Source: Argentina anserina (taxonomy: Eukaryota; Streptophyta; Magnoliopsida; Rosales; Rosaceae). Taken from it: a DNA stretch of 64,000 bases. The position numbers were made by a program, and so were the translations under genes. Below, in pieces: positions 10,732-22,416 of this stretch. Where the stretch lies: the NCBI RefSeq assembly GCF_933775445.1, contig NC_065877.1, positions 35,538,694 through 35,602,693 of the forward strand, written 5' to 3'. Below the pieces are notes generated by a model. That model made no database searches and had not been told where the DNA came from. It was given only the letters and a program-made list of their open reading frames with translations. Each line of letters begins with the position of its first letter. Positions within the stretch are counted from its first letter, which is position 1.

Positions 10732-13281
10732 GAAGGATATGTTTATTTACAATCTGTATGATCATGTTGAGCTTGGTGCGGTCGTCCCTCGGTTGGCCAT
10801 GGCTGGCCTGGCTGGCCTGGCTGGTCACTAGGAGTATTGAATGCTGGAGTGGTTGGAGTCGGTAAGTTATCATCTGGAGGTAAGGGAGAGTCGTCGTCGC
10901 CGTCATCCGGCGCTGGCGGCTCTTCTGGAGAAGGTTTGGGATCTGTCGGCATCAGTGTTTCATCTACTGGTGAAGTGTAGTAGTCAGTTATGGGTGGTTC
11001 CTGAGAGTGGGTTAAGCATAACGTGATCAAACAAAAGAAGTATATAGGATTTAATCGCATATATGGCTGCTGGCATGGATTATGACGAGTTGTAACAACA
11101 TGTCAAGGAAAAGTTTGTTAATTAATTGATGCATTATCTAGTTAATCATAACGTAATTGTGTACCTCGTCCTGTGGCGAAGGAGCATCTGGTGGCGGCAG
11201 AGCATTTGGCGGTGGTGACATAGGCGACGGACCATTCGGTGGTGGTGTCTTCGGCGGCGGAGATTTGGGCGACGGAGACGTGGGAGGTGCATTTGGTGGT
11301 GGAGATATGGGAGAGGGAGACTTGGGCGGGGGCGGGGGCGGAGACGTGGGACGTGCATTCGGCGGTGGAGATTTGGGCGGGGGCGGAGACGTGGGACGTG
11401 CTTTCGGCGGTGGAGATTTGGGTGGGGGCGGAGACGTGGGAGGTGCTTTAAGCGGTGGAGACTTGGGCGGGGGCGGGGGCGGAGACTTGGAAGGTGCTTT
11501 TGGCGGTGGAGATTTGGGCGGTGGAAACTTGGGCGGGGAATTAGGCGGTGACCTGGGGGGCGGAGACTTTGATGGCGGAGACTTTGGTGGAGGCTTCGAC
11601 GGTGACGGTGTTGGCTTAGGGGACGGTCTTTCGGGTGTTGGCTTTTCGCCCCCATTCGACGAACCTCTCTTCCCATCACTTCCACCTCCCCCTCCACCTC
11701 CGTATCCACGTCCACGTCCACCTCCCCTTCCAACTCCTGACGACCCAATTCTTGGAATTTTCTCGTCATCGTAAACCTAAAAAACAATAACATCGTCCTC
11801 TATTAAATAATAATAATAATAATAATAAACAATGATAATAATGAATTCGTGATCAATAATGTATAAAAAATATTTAATTAAACGTAATGATAATAGTATA
11901 ACTTTATAATTAAGGTCATTTCTCACTAAAAGATTTTCATTTAGCATTTTTTATCTCTATCCCCTTTTTTAAATTAAGGGTTAAAAGACATTAGATGATG
12001 GCTAAAATAGTCCTTAACAATGTATTTTAGTCTTTTGAGTGAGTTTTAATTTCATTTTTTTATTTAGTAGGTCATCCACATATAATTTTCATTATCAATT
12101 ATATCTAATTTTAATTATAATTTTGTATTAATACAATTCATTTAAAATTTGATAAGTAATACAATTAACTTTTATTTTGATGATTGATACAATTATTTAT
12201 TTATTTGTTAATTAGTACAATTAATTTAATTTTTGGTTGATTAATATAATTAATTTTAATATAATTGGTTAATACAATCTATAGGTATATATATTTATTT
12301 ATTTATTTAGTTATTCGACATGCGAAGAAGATGAATTCACAATGTTATTACTTCATTTGTTTTTATTTAAAAAAAAAATATTATCACATCAAATATGGTT
12401 AAACAAGAGAAGTAAGATGCAATAAAAATTTCAATTAACATATATAATAAAATATCAGAACTAATTTCTTAATTATGAAAATAATTTATTTACTTGAAAT
12501 AAGAATCTAATACAAAATTATAATACTTAAACATATAAGGACAACCTCAAATCTTAAAATATAATTTAAAACTAAAAATAAAAGATTGATATCACATCGA
12601 TGAATAATTCAACTTTTTAGCCTTATGGGTTGAAGATATCTTAAGAACACTATTTATCATCCTAATGTCATTAGGGCATCTAACCATTGCTAAATTGCTA
12701 AAGTAACTTGAGTTCTAAATTTAAGGTTTCCCAATCCCCACTCACTCCCCTCTTTAAAAGTAGGATTCAAATCAAATAGACGATTAGCTCTTCAAAGATA
12801 CGAATTTGAAAATACTAAAACTATTATAACTTTTAGACAAATGGTTGGAGTTGCCCCTAGCAACAACGTACAACTAATTGGAATATTGTTGTATACATGT
12901 CTTCTTATAATGATTCAATAGTATGTATGAATGAATATATTTAACCTTGTTTAGAGAAAATAGTGGAGTTTGCGCGTCAATTAGGTTTTGAGGCCTGAAG
13001 TCATACATGGATGTTTAATACACATATCGTATCAGGATCACTAATCATAAGTCACATATGTTCATATCCATAAAAATGTACCTTTGGCTTCATGGCCTTT
13101 TTCTCAAACTCATCCGCTGAAACCTATAAAAACACGATGCCATCAAAATGTTATTTTGTTGAAGTTGAAGTACTAAATAGCCACACTGTCTTTGTACACA
13201 AAAAATATTAAGTAATGAATTAGTTACATTTGTAATAACAAATAGAATGGCGAAGAAGAAGAGCAAAATTTTGAAGACCAT
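10498..13281 (-). CDS. Secreted proline-rich protein with truncated GASA/Snakin-like C-terminus
   Basis: Five exons on the minus strand (13281-13228, 13123-13082, 11776-11165, 11000-10751, 10637-10498) join in frame to 365 aa. Residues 1-18 are a strong signal peptide. Exon 2 (VSADEFEKKAMKPK) resembles exon 2 of the two neighbouring paralogues. Exon 3 (204 aa) has a Gly/Arg-rich start and then many extensin-like SPPP and KSPPP modules. Exon 4 is Pro/Asp-rich. The last exon has Cys spacing like a GASA domain (CQGECKPRC, then a CC pair, then CVPPPG). It has only 8 of the usual 12 Cys and ends before the conserved C-terminal half. The product is probably a hydroxyproline-rich cell-wall or apoplastic protein. 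The frame is fully open despite the truncated domain. The large open frames on the opposite strand and in other frames of exon 3 are shadows. Confidence 0.82.
10690..10728. repeat. (AT)n microsatellite in an intron
   Basis: A perfect AT dinucleotide run lies between the last two exons of the proline-rich GASA-like gene. Confidence 0.9.
11777..13081 (-). other. 1.3-kb intron of the proline-rich GASA-like gene
   Basis: Bounded by a GT donor at 13081-13080 and an AG acceptor at 11778-11777. The sequence is very AT-rich, with an AAT microsatellite at about 11808-11830. No embedded gene or transposon ends were recognised. Confidence 0.7.
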
Positions 13282-13362
13282 TGTGGTACTCTATCCTAGC
13301 TGAAGCTCGAACATGAACAGTAGCATGTGATTGTATTTGCAGCGGAACAAAATCAAACGTGG

Positions 13363-13374
13363 TATAAATAGTGT
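13363..13374 (-). promoter_or_regulatory. Conserved TATA-like core promoter element
   Basis: On the minus strand this reads ACACTATTTATA, about 85-95 bases upstream of the ATG at 13281. The identical 12-mer lies at a similar distance upstream of the paralogue that starts at 16444. Confidence 0.5.
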
Positions 13375-15155
13375 TGAAATTAGGTACACTACCTTGCAGT
13401 AGCACTACTAGTGGTTATGTTCCTCCTATGTTCCTATAGTCATATAGATGCATGTGAATATCACATGACATGCATCGGACCCCATGGTCGAAATTAGCTT
13501 TTATAGACATCACATAAAGAAAAGACATTTTCAGGTGTTTTGAAGTAATTAGCATAGGATCTAGAATTGCAAGACATCAAACGACAATGCTCGAATTGAT
13601 CGAAAATAGACTTCATGTGTACATTAAGTTTTGGTTGATTAAAGCAAATCCAAAAAGACCAGTCCTCCTCCGGAGGAGACTGAGAAAATGAAAGGAAAAA
13701 GGAGAAAATAATTAATGAGAAGACTGAAGTAGTTCACTTATTTATTAATCGGTAAATTACTAAGTCACACCACAAATGAGATAATTTAATTAAATTTTTA
13801 GTCTACATCCTCCAAGTGATCTAATGTTATAAAAAAAATTACAAAATCAGCTTCGAATATTTCTATACATTTTTCTCTCAAGCAGACTTTATCCCAGCCG
13901 ACCAAAGCAAAACCCTTCCGACGGCTTGTTCCAACTTTTCTTCCCAAATTGGAGTGTTGTCCTCAAATTTTTGGATCACAATTTTAGTGAAAAAGAAATA
14001 TAAATAACTTTTTAAAAGTATAATTGAATTGTTAACTGCTACCACAGGCAAAAGCCAACGCTCAATACTATCAATTAGCTCACATAAAGCATGTATATTA
14101 CGCTAAACTAACTTCGTGTTCTAGATTATTTTACACCATTCATATCTCACGTACGTGTCATAATTGTTGCAATTCCACCAAATTGGATAGAGCAGATCGA
14201 GATTACAAGAAAAAATTGTTTTCGTTACGCTGTTACTTTTGGCTTGTATGACATTCTACAACCGCTGCAAATGGTTTGTCCGACATGCACTTGTGGCAAT
14301 ACGAGTATAACACTGATGATCGTTGTTCAGGGAATATCTTGCAACAAATATATATACTAGTTTACAAGAGAGTCGACGCCTTGTAGAGGCGGTACAATGT
14401 TACCGATATAAATTAAGGGCTGGAGCACCAAATATTTCTGGGATCCTCGTATCCCTAGTTCCCTACGCGCGCTGACATTCTCAATGTTATTCAGTACAGG
14501 ATTGGCGGGCATGTACGCTCTTTTGATTCTATGCAAGTATTAATCCAAGACAAAATATTAATCTAGATCTGTTCGATCTCAGTTTCTGCATGAGATAGTT
14601 TTGTTTTTGATCAATTGGTGAACTGCGTTCTTGGTTGCATATATGAGCATATAGATACATTAAGTTGCTCTCCATCGAGGTGCCACTGGCATGGTGATAG
14701 ACTATCCTGGCTAGGTAAGAAGGTTTAGACATGAGAAGGCTACCTCTAGCTCTAGGTCGATTGCATATTCAAAAATGAAATGTTTATATATACGGAATTG
14801 TGTATCTCCATAACGGTCAATCGTGAGGACGTTTATGAAGAATTGAGCAAGTATCTTCCACAAGTGTTAGTTGGTTTGGTTCTGACGCTCAGACGACCCT
14901 CATATTTTACCGACCGTCAGGCCCTGGCCTTCATCCAGCACTGAAGAATATGATTATTATTTTTTATTGAAGAAGAATATGATACTTAACTGTTAACAAT
15001 TATATTATACTAATTTAACACAAATGCTATGGCCTATGGTACTTGACAGTATTTCATACAACAATATTTGAATTGAGTCAATTACTCTCAAGCTTATTTT
15101 TCCGATCCCGCTCGTGAGACACTATTATTACTTGTGGAGACTTAACTCACTTAAG
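13375..15155. other. Intergenic between two GASA-family paralogues
   Basis: About 13375-13620 is homologous to about 16550-16770, upstream of the neighbouring paralogue, and so is a duplicated promoter region. From 13650 to 15155 I see no supportable gene. Short frames near 14529-14732 have no recognisable family features. No Cys-rich exon belonging to the next gene upstream was found here. Confidence 0.55.
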
Positions 15156-16444
15156 TTAATGGAATGGTTCTTCATGAAATGGTTCGGCAGCAGGAAATGG
15201 TTCTTCATGAAATGGCTCTTCATGTATGATATTAGAGAAGTCATGGTTGTTGCCTTCGCTGACACTCCCCTGAAAGCAAAATGTAGTTTTTAAAATTTAG
15301 TACCAAATTTTAGTTCATCAATATAGTTTTAGGATTCTGCCATAGGAGAACTATCAAATGTATAGCTAGAACTAAACAATTTAAAAAAAAAAGTTTAGGT
15401 CACAACAGTTTATAATACCTCATGATTTGAGCGGTAGCCGAACTTCCTCCCATATTCATTTTGAACAAGTGAGCCATCGTCGGAAGACGCTTCATGCCAA
15501 TCCTTGAACTGCGAATTATCGCCGTGATCCTACGGAGGGAATGATATCAACGAACTGCAATTCACAAAGTTAACTTGGCAAACAACCCTTATTATTTAAT
15601 TATTTTCAAAAGCCCTTACGATTTAATCCGTACGAGAAATATAGATAAGATCATAGAACAAGAATTTGCTGGGTTATGTAACAACTTATGTTTACACGTC
15701 TAGTATACTTTACGCAGTGATCTCTAACCTCGTGCGTCGGAAGTTGAGGAGTTTGTCCGTTGCCAAGAATTGGTATCTACAATCACAGACATGGATAGAG
15801 TTATTTGTACACATAATTAAGGAAGTTGTAATTTGTAAACTTGTACAATGAGTGTTTTATTTTAATTTTTTACCATTTATTTTGATAGTCAAACCACTCA
15901 TTACCAAGTTACACATACTGCTACTCAGATGAATTATACAAAAAGTTAGTCAATTTAAAAAAATTTATCCATCTTATTAGCAGTGTTCGTATTAAATTAT
16001 ATTTGACGGAGTATAGTCTCTTTCCACATGTTTTTGAATGACCTAGCTAATGATTATAAAATTGATTCATTTCTCGTAGACACTATTCTTGCATATGAAT
16101 ATTAAGGAACAACGGTTGAAATCATCAAATTGAGTCATATATGTGTTTATTGTGTACATTGATAAAAGTCCTCAAATTCTTTAGGTAAGAATACTATCGC
16201 GATCATACATACATACATACATACATATATACATACATTACTTACATGTGGCTTCGTGATCCTACTGCTGAGATTAACCTTCTCTTCTTCGAATTCATTA
16301 GCTGAAACCTAAAAATAATACGGATGTCATTAAAGTATCACAAGTGAATCGAAAATGATGAAATAGAATGCATAAATCAATACTTACCATTGTAGTAACC
16401 AAGAGAATGGCCGCAAATAAAAAGAACAGATTTTTTACGACCAT
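15156..16444 (-). CDS. Small secreted GASA14-paralogue lacking the Cys domain
   Basis: Five exons on the minus strand (16444-16388, 16308-16246, 15776-15729, 15529-15419, 15269-15156) join in frame to 130 aa. Residues 1-19 are a hydrophobic signal peptide. Exon 2 starts VSANEFEEEK, closely matching VSADEFEKK of the downstream neighbour, and exon boundaries and phases match too. The rest is hydrophilic and Asp/Glu/His-rich, ending in three copies of an EEPFH-type repeat (HEEPFHEEPFP, then AEPFHEEPFH) before a TAA stop. It contains no Cys, so the GASA domain is absent. I infer that it arose by duplication of a GASA14-like gene with loss of the 3' domain. Function unknown; it could be a non-cysteine apoplastic peptide or a gene on its way to loss. 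No transcript evidence is available. Confidence 0.68.
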
Positions 16445-16538
16445 TTTAGTACTCTTGTATTGTGTAACAACGAAGCTAAACATGGAGGACTCGAATAACA
16501 GACGACTGTATCCGCAACACAAGCAAAATCAGATGCAT

Positions 16539-16550
16539 TATAAATAGTGT
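16539..16550 (-). promoter_or_regulatory. Conserved TATA-like core promoter element
   Basis: On the minus strand this reads ACACTATTTATA, about 95-105 bases upstream of the ATG at 16444, and is identical to the element upstream of the paralogue at 13281. Flanking sequence such as CCTAATTTTGAC is also shared. Confidence 0.5.
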
Positions 16551-17209
16551 CAAAATTAGGTACTCCTTTGTCAAAATCAATACCACTGGTTCTGTTTCTT
16601 ATAATCTTATACATACATGTGGATACCACATGCAGTGCATTGAGCTCTAGTGTAACTTAGCTTAAATGGAATTAACGGAAAGAGCAGGCATTCGCAATCG
16701 TTTTTACGTAATTAGTATAGGACCCAAAATTGATAGACATCAAACGACAGTGCCCAATTGGTTCAAAAGAAAACGGTATGTTAAAGCTCTATTCCAATTA
16801 AGCAGAGCAAATGTCTAAAGGCCCATGCTCTATTACCCAATTGAGTTAATTCACTACTTTACTATCATCACATTGTTTGCAGATACTTATTAATTTCTGT
16901 TATGATTGTTGAAGTAAATTGTTTAGGGTTTAGGCCGAACTATCACTATAATTTGGGTTTATGGCTAACCTAAAATTTGCTATACTGGGAAATTTGAGAT
17001 ATAGATCGATCATGGAGACATGGAGTTGTGGTATTGATTGAATAAAGAGTCTGGGATGTTGAACAAAATCACTAAATGGCCATGGAATTGATGCAACAGC
17101 GAAGTAGCTAGCTAGCTTAAAAACCATTACATTTTCTCGCATCTCTCTCTCTCACACTTATTAATTACATCCTTAATTGCCTAGCAGCAGAGAGCTTCTT
17201 TTACTATTT

Positions 17210-18317
17210 TTAAGGGCACTTGGGTCTGTTGCCGTGGGTGGTCATGTCTGTGTAGCACTTCCCGCATCTTTCCCGGTTGCCGTAAGTTCCTGGTGGCACG
17301 CATTTGCAGCGGTCACAGCATGTCATGCAAGCCCTCATGCACGTCCTCTTCCTCGAGTGCAAAGAGCACCTTTGTTCACATAGTGGAATACAATCTGCGC
17401 AATTTGTAAAAGCATAACATCAGATAAATCAATCAAACATTGAAATGGAACATCTAAGGTTACGAAATTTTAGGCTATAAGCTTAGCAAGTATTTACATG
17501 GGGAGCTAGAGGCCCTATTCTTAACAAAATTTCGCATTGTGTTACAGTAATATTATTAGTACACTACAATTCATGTGGGAAACTTCAAGCTCAGTACATT
17601 TCTATGGTGAGGAATTAAGGTAACAAAAACTTACCCTTTTTAGATTTGACAGTGGGAAGTGGTGGAGCATAGGTGGGAGGCTTCACTGGTGGCTTGGGCA
17701 GTGATGGAGCTGGAGGAGGTGCCTTAATCACTTTTGGTGGTGGAGCATAAGTTGGTGGCTTCACTACTGGAGCCACTGGTGGCTTAGCTAGAGGTGGTGC
17801 TGGAGTGGGCGCTTTGATCACTTTTGGCGGTGGAGCATAAGTTGGTGGCTTAGCTAGAGGTGGTGCTGGAGTGGGTGCCTTGATCACTTTTGGCGGTGGA
17901 GCATAAGTAGGTGGCTTCACTACTGGAGCCACAGGAACTACTGGTGGCTTGGTCACTAGAGGTGGTGGCGCCGGAGCTTTGACAATCGGAATTGGTGGCG
18001 GTGCTTGGCTTTGGACATAAGCAGCCTGAAAAATAAGCAAACATACTCAATCAAGATCGGAGCTTTAGTAGTACTGAAACAAGAAAGAAAAAGGAGACAC
18101 TACCTTTATCTTGAGTTCCTCATGAAGATCATGAGATGATGAAGCCTACAAAAAACACACAACATTTATTTATGTAAAACGCCAAGGTTCAAGTATAATT
18201 AGTAAAACACAATGCTAGAGAAGTCAAGGGCTAAAGAGAGGAGTAACTATAGTGTCATACCCTTGTGGCAACAAAGAGAACGGTGACCGAGAGGAGGAGG
18301 AAGGCTTTGGAAGCCAT
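17210..18317 (-). CDS. GASA14-like gibberellin-regulated (Snakin/GASA) protein
   Basis: Four exons on the minus strand (18317-18261, 18145-18104, 18025-17635, 17394-17210) join in frame to 224 aa. Residues 1-19 are a signal peptide (MASKAFLLLLSV-type; the count assumes 19 codons in exon 1). Exon 2 is SSSHDLHEEL-like. Exon 3 is a Pro/Lys/Val-rich linker of repeated PPTYAPPPKVIKAP modules. The last exon encodes a complete GASA domain of about 62 aa with all 12 Cys (CEQRC, CMTCC, CKCVPPGTYGN, final RPKCP). A long proline-rich linker plus a C-terminal GASA domain is the arrangement of Arabidopsis GASA14. Family members are secreted peptides linked to gibberellin-responsive growth and redox or stress responses. 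The function here is inferred from family only. Confidence 0.92.
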
Positions 18318-18399
18318 AGTGTGAAGTAGTTCTGTGAACCAAGAAGGGTTCTTCTTGCTGAGTAAGATCTATGAGTCAAGGAGAGGAAGAAAGTGGGTT

Positions 18400-18408
18400 A
18401 ATATATAG
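18400..18408 (-). promoter_or_regulatory. Putative TATA box of the GASA14-like gene
   Basis: On the minus strand the sequence CTATATATT lies about 85 bases upstream of the ATG at 18317, a plausible TATA distance for a short leader. Confidence 0.5.
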
Positions 18409-19532
18409 GTAGTGCTGAAAGGTAGGGTTGGTAAATTTTCAGAACTCAGCAATCTGATATTTATCTCACAGCTGGAAATTAGTACTGAACTACTGATTAA
18501 TGTGCTTGACAGCTTTAAATTACCAGATATGATGGCGGTGATGATGAATGACTAGATCAAGTGGTCAGTAAAGACTAAGTGCTCAGTATACTGTGCCCTT
18601 ATAGTAAAGGCTGCCTGTCCTAAAAATCTGACTTGAAATTAGTTCAACCTTACCCACCTACCCCAACCCAAGGACGGTGTCCCCCTTATACACCCCTAAA
18701 TTATTAATACCGGAGGGTTTTATTATATGTCAGCATTATTAAACTAAGATCCTTCACACGAGGCCTGTCTCATACATACATATCAAAATCAAAACTTGTA
18801 ACCAAAGCCAACACATTTTCCTTCTCATCCTGAAAATTCATTGTTCATCTTCCTTGTTTGGTATAGCTTCGATATCTGTATTCATATAAAAACAATCTGG
18901 AGGGTTGTGGGCTGCCCCCTCTCCCTTGTTATATGAATACAAATGCCATTAACACCGACATAAGAAAAAATATAGCTAGATCCAAATAGTGTATATATAG
19001 ATATATATGCTCAATAGTTTGACTGAGATGGAAGCAAAAGTGGGAGGAGGCTGTTTCTGGATCAGTGACTGAGAAATATGGAGTTAACGAGGAGAACATT
19101 ATGAATCCCAATGCATCTCACTACATTTTGTACTGGACTCATCTAGTTAATACCATTTTTCAAGCCAAATTTGAGTACATCAGTGGAAACGTGTTTGGTA
19201 TGAGATGTCAGAGAGTGATCTTACTCAATCTCAGTTTCTTTTAGCCTGCCAGTGACCTTGACTACACAACTCATATCATATACAATTCAATCATTAACAT
19301 TATTTATCAATTTGACAACTGTATGTGACCCAAACTAGGCTCTACCAAGTGTTTAGTGTTGTTAGCCAATCCAAGTTGCACTGTACAGACTGTGTGTATG
19401 AACTGGGGAAATTGAAGCTCAGGGATCTCATCAATTTCTTACAGCTAAAACCAATGATTCAACAACTCTTTATGCTTAGGAAAGAGGGTAACTTTATCAA
19501 ATTAAAACAAGAAAAAAAAAAGAACAAAGAAG
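18409..19532. other. Intergenic, promoter side of the GASA14-like gene
   Basis: No gene recognised. Only short unsupported frames are present. Confidence 0.5.
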
Positions 19533-19605
19533 CGCGCCAGGTAGGGGTCGAACCTACGACTTTCTGCTTAGGAAACAGACGCTCTATCCACTGAGCTACA
19601 GGCGC
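19533..19605 (-). tRNA. tRNA-Arg (anticodon CCU)
   Basis: The minus-strand 73-mer folds as a cloverleaf. The acceptor strand GCGCCTG (with one U-U mismatch) pairs with CTGGCGC. The D arm is TAGCTCAGTGGATAGAGC. The anticodon loop TTCCTAA gives CCU. The T arm is GTAGGTTCGACCCCTAC, and the discriminator base is G. There is no intron. The intragenic A and B boxes are intact. A T-rich stretch on the minus strand just beyond the 3' end (19511-19520 on the plus strand as A-rich) can act as the Pol III terminator. Confidence 0.95.
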
Positions 19606-20418
19606 TTGATGTTGTCTAAGTTGTCATTTATGATATTTAGTCTAAAATCATAACAGTAAAATCACAAAGACTTGCTGGAGAATGCTATACGACCTATCAC
19701 GATCAAATGAGTCGATCGAGGCCAAGACATCATGCTATCTCTGAACTTCGGTAGTAAAGAGACCACCTACCTTATAAACACACTTACCCACAGCTCTACG
19801 GATGAAATTATTGTGTCTATTGGGCTCCTATCACTATCAGACTCACAACTCAGAACAAGCAAGCGTGTTCATTCTCTCAGCCTTTCAGCTTTCTCCTCCA
19901 TGCTTTAAGTTTTTAGATAAGTCCCTCACTCTGCTCCAGATCAGTAGATATCATGCTTGCTTGCTTTTACTCTCTTACAGCTATATCATTTGTCCTCAGC
20001 TTGCCTTTGCAGTCTAAAGCTGTAAACTTTATACGTACATTGTAGAACAAAGGCCAGCAATCTATGGTTTTGGCCAAGTTAGAGCAACCTGGATTTGGTT
20101 ACTGTTGGAATCTAAAGCATGAATGCCCTTGATGCAATCATGGTGTTGTTATGGACAGCCATGCGAAAGAGACATGTAAGTGATGTAACAACGATGCAAC
20201 TTCACAAAGTTAAAAGCATGATCGAGGTCTAATGTTTGTTTATTCACTAGTCTCAGATACAACTTCACCAAGAATTAGAAATGGCAGCCTATAACTATTG
20301 GAAAATTTGATCCTCACTAACCACAAACAATGAGTCCATGGCAACAGACATTTGATGATACTTTTCTTGATCTTTTGTGCTTGAGTTGTGTATATACTAG
20401 TAGACAAGCATACAAGCT
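19606..20418. other. Intergenic between tRNA-Arg and the HMA-like gene
   Basis: No supportable gene. The part near 20419 is probably the 3' UTR of the minus-strand HMA-like gene. Confidence 0.5.
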
Positions 20419-21645
20419 CTATACAGCAATTTCCTCTTCTTCCTCAAAACTCAAATTCAAAGTTTGTAGTTTGAATCCTGAACTCTGTATGGCCTCAACC
20501 AAACTGGAAGCAACCCCAGTAGCTTGTACTGTTGTCTGCTTTTTCAACTGGATAAGAGATAAAAGGACATGAGTCATCTCATTGAAATCTGGAGGTGTTT
20601 TACACAAATTAGGACACGGAAGGGGGCATGATCACAGTATAAACAGATTCAAGTAAATCCAATTATTGAGAGATTTGATAGAAACTACTCATTATCAATA
20701 CAACATTCTCCTCTCTGTATTACCATAGATCGTAAGTGTATGTAATCATTGATCAACAACTTCTAAGAACAGATCACAGTTGTAAGAAAATGCATATAAT
20801 GTGGATTTGAAAAACATAAAGACGTGACCAAAGTAAATATAAGTACATCACAGCTTAAGTAAATCAACTATCCGACATTTGATAGAAATTGCTCATAATG
20901 CATAATACACATTTCCTGCTGTAAATATTATTGTCATTGTCAGTAAGTTATGCATGTTTATCTCAACAGTTGATCAAACATCACATCTTTATATCTCTTA
21001 TTCTAAACACTTAACACCATCATTCACAAGAAAAGCAAATGATGTAGTAGACATACGCACCTCAACAATTCCAATACCCTCATGAACTTCAACCTTCAAG
21101 TTGCTAACCCCTTCAGTTCCCTACAACAAAATCCATGTACTAACATCAAATTCATTCATTCACAATATCACATCCAAACCTCCTTTAAAACACAAACAAC
21201 AACACAAAACGTACCTCTAACGCTTTGGTCACTGCAGGCACAGCAGCATCACTCAACGTTCCATCGGCCTTCCACAACATTAAAACCAAAACCCAAAAAG
21301 TCACACACAACACTACCAACTACTCCCAACACAAAACAATTACATAGAAATTTTGTGTGAACAACTACAAAACAGGGTCACCTGAAAAAACATGGTGAGA
21401 GTGTCGGAAGGTGAAACAGGCACCGAAACAGGCTGCTCGGCTTCTTCAGGGACTGGTTCGACAAGTGTTTCTTCCTCAGCTGACCTCAGAAATGTGGGTC
21501 TGCGGGACCTGGTCTTGCTGAGTGAACTCAAACGCTTGGAAAGGCTTCGAAAGGAGAGAGTGGGAGATGGGAAATGGGAATGTGAATGGGTGAGGGTAGG
21601 GATTGGGTGCAGAAGTGAGAATGCTGTGACTGAAATGGTAGCCAT
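20419..21645 (-). CDS. Small plastid-targeted-type protein with HMA-like (ferredoxin) fold, no CxxC
   Basis: Four exons on the minus strand (21645-21382, 21268-21215, 21120-21061, 20547-20419) join in frame to 168 aa. The N-terminal about 55 residues are rich in Ser, Thr, His and Arg with few acids, typical of a chloroplast transit peptide. An acidic linker (EEETLVEPVPEEAEQ) follows. Residues about 88-158 show a beta-alpha-beta-beta-alpha-beta pattern, with AAVPAVTKALE, EGVSNLKVEVHEGIGIVEL and an ATGVASSLVEAIQSSGF helix. This is like heavy-metal-associated domains but without the metal-binding CxxC. I recognise the type from plant genomes but not a named gene. Function unknown. Confidence 0.8.
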
Positions 21646-22416
21646 TTGTTTTTTCGCTGAGCTCTACTCTATCCTCGCTTCCTTGGTTTCTCTTTCAACT
21701 GAGATCAGTTTATCTCTGACAATCTCACAGGTGAGATAGAGTGGGAGATGAGTTGGGCCTACAAGGAGGTTTTGGGCCATTTGGGCCTTTTGCTCACGTA
21801 GTTTCTTTCTTGTTGTAGCTAGGAGGTCATTGTTCCCGTTCTCTCAACTCAAGTTGGTCGTGCTCGGCAACATTGTCCGTACCCTTTTGACAATATGCTC
21901 CTTGTTCTTCTTCTCAAGTTGTAGTTGATCGACTGACATTAAAACTGTACGTCTGCGGCCAAATGTTGAGAGAGCTGGAAATGTTTGGAAAGAAATAAAA
22001 GGTAGGAGAAAAACATACATTGCGAGGGAATGGTTCTGAGTTAGAGCTGAGAATGGCGAGACTGAGATTGCAATCAGTTGTCTCTGGTTAGTTTTCAACA
22101 GGATGGTATTTCTAGGCTCGAGAGAAACAGGTAGAGCATGATATAAATTTTATTGGTCCAATGAATTAATGCCTAGCTATCAGTTGAAATCTGTCTACTG
22201 AGAAAAGAAACATAAAGAAGTGTCTATTATAATAACAACCTTACAATTTGGGGTTCTAAATTACCAGAGCAAATTTTACATAAACCTAGCAATCAGAGTG
22301 AGAAGGGAGTCTTCGGCTACTTAAATCAGACCAGTGCATTAGACATCTTAAGCACACAGAATCTGAATTTCTGATTCTCTCTGGTGTTCGCCTTCTGAAC
22401 ATTTGACGCTACTGTG
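21646..22416. other. Intergenic between the HMA-like gene and the RNase H pseudogene
   Basis: A minus-strand open frame at 21844-22098 has no family features I recognise, and I do not call it a gene. Promoter sequence of the HMA-like gene is expected near 21650-21750. Confidence 0.45.

Noticed and set aside
11157..11774. Plus-strand Gly-rich open frame and minus-strand Arg/His-rich open frame
   Set aside because: Both are shadows of the proline-rich exon on the minus strand, whose frame is fixed by splice sites, signal peptide and the downstream Cys exon.
21844..22098. 84-codon minus-strand open frame
   Set aside because: No recognised family, no splice context, and low-complexity hydrophobic content. 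It is not supportable as a gene.
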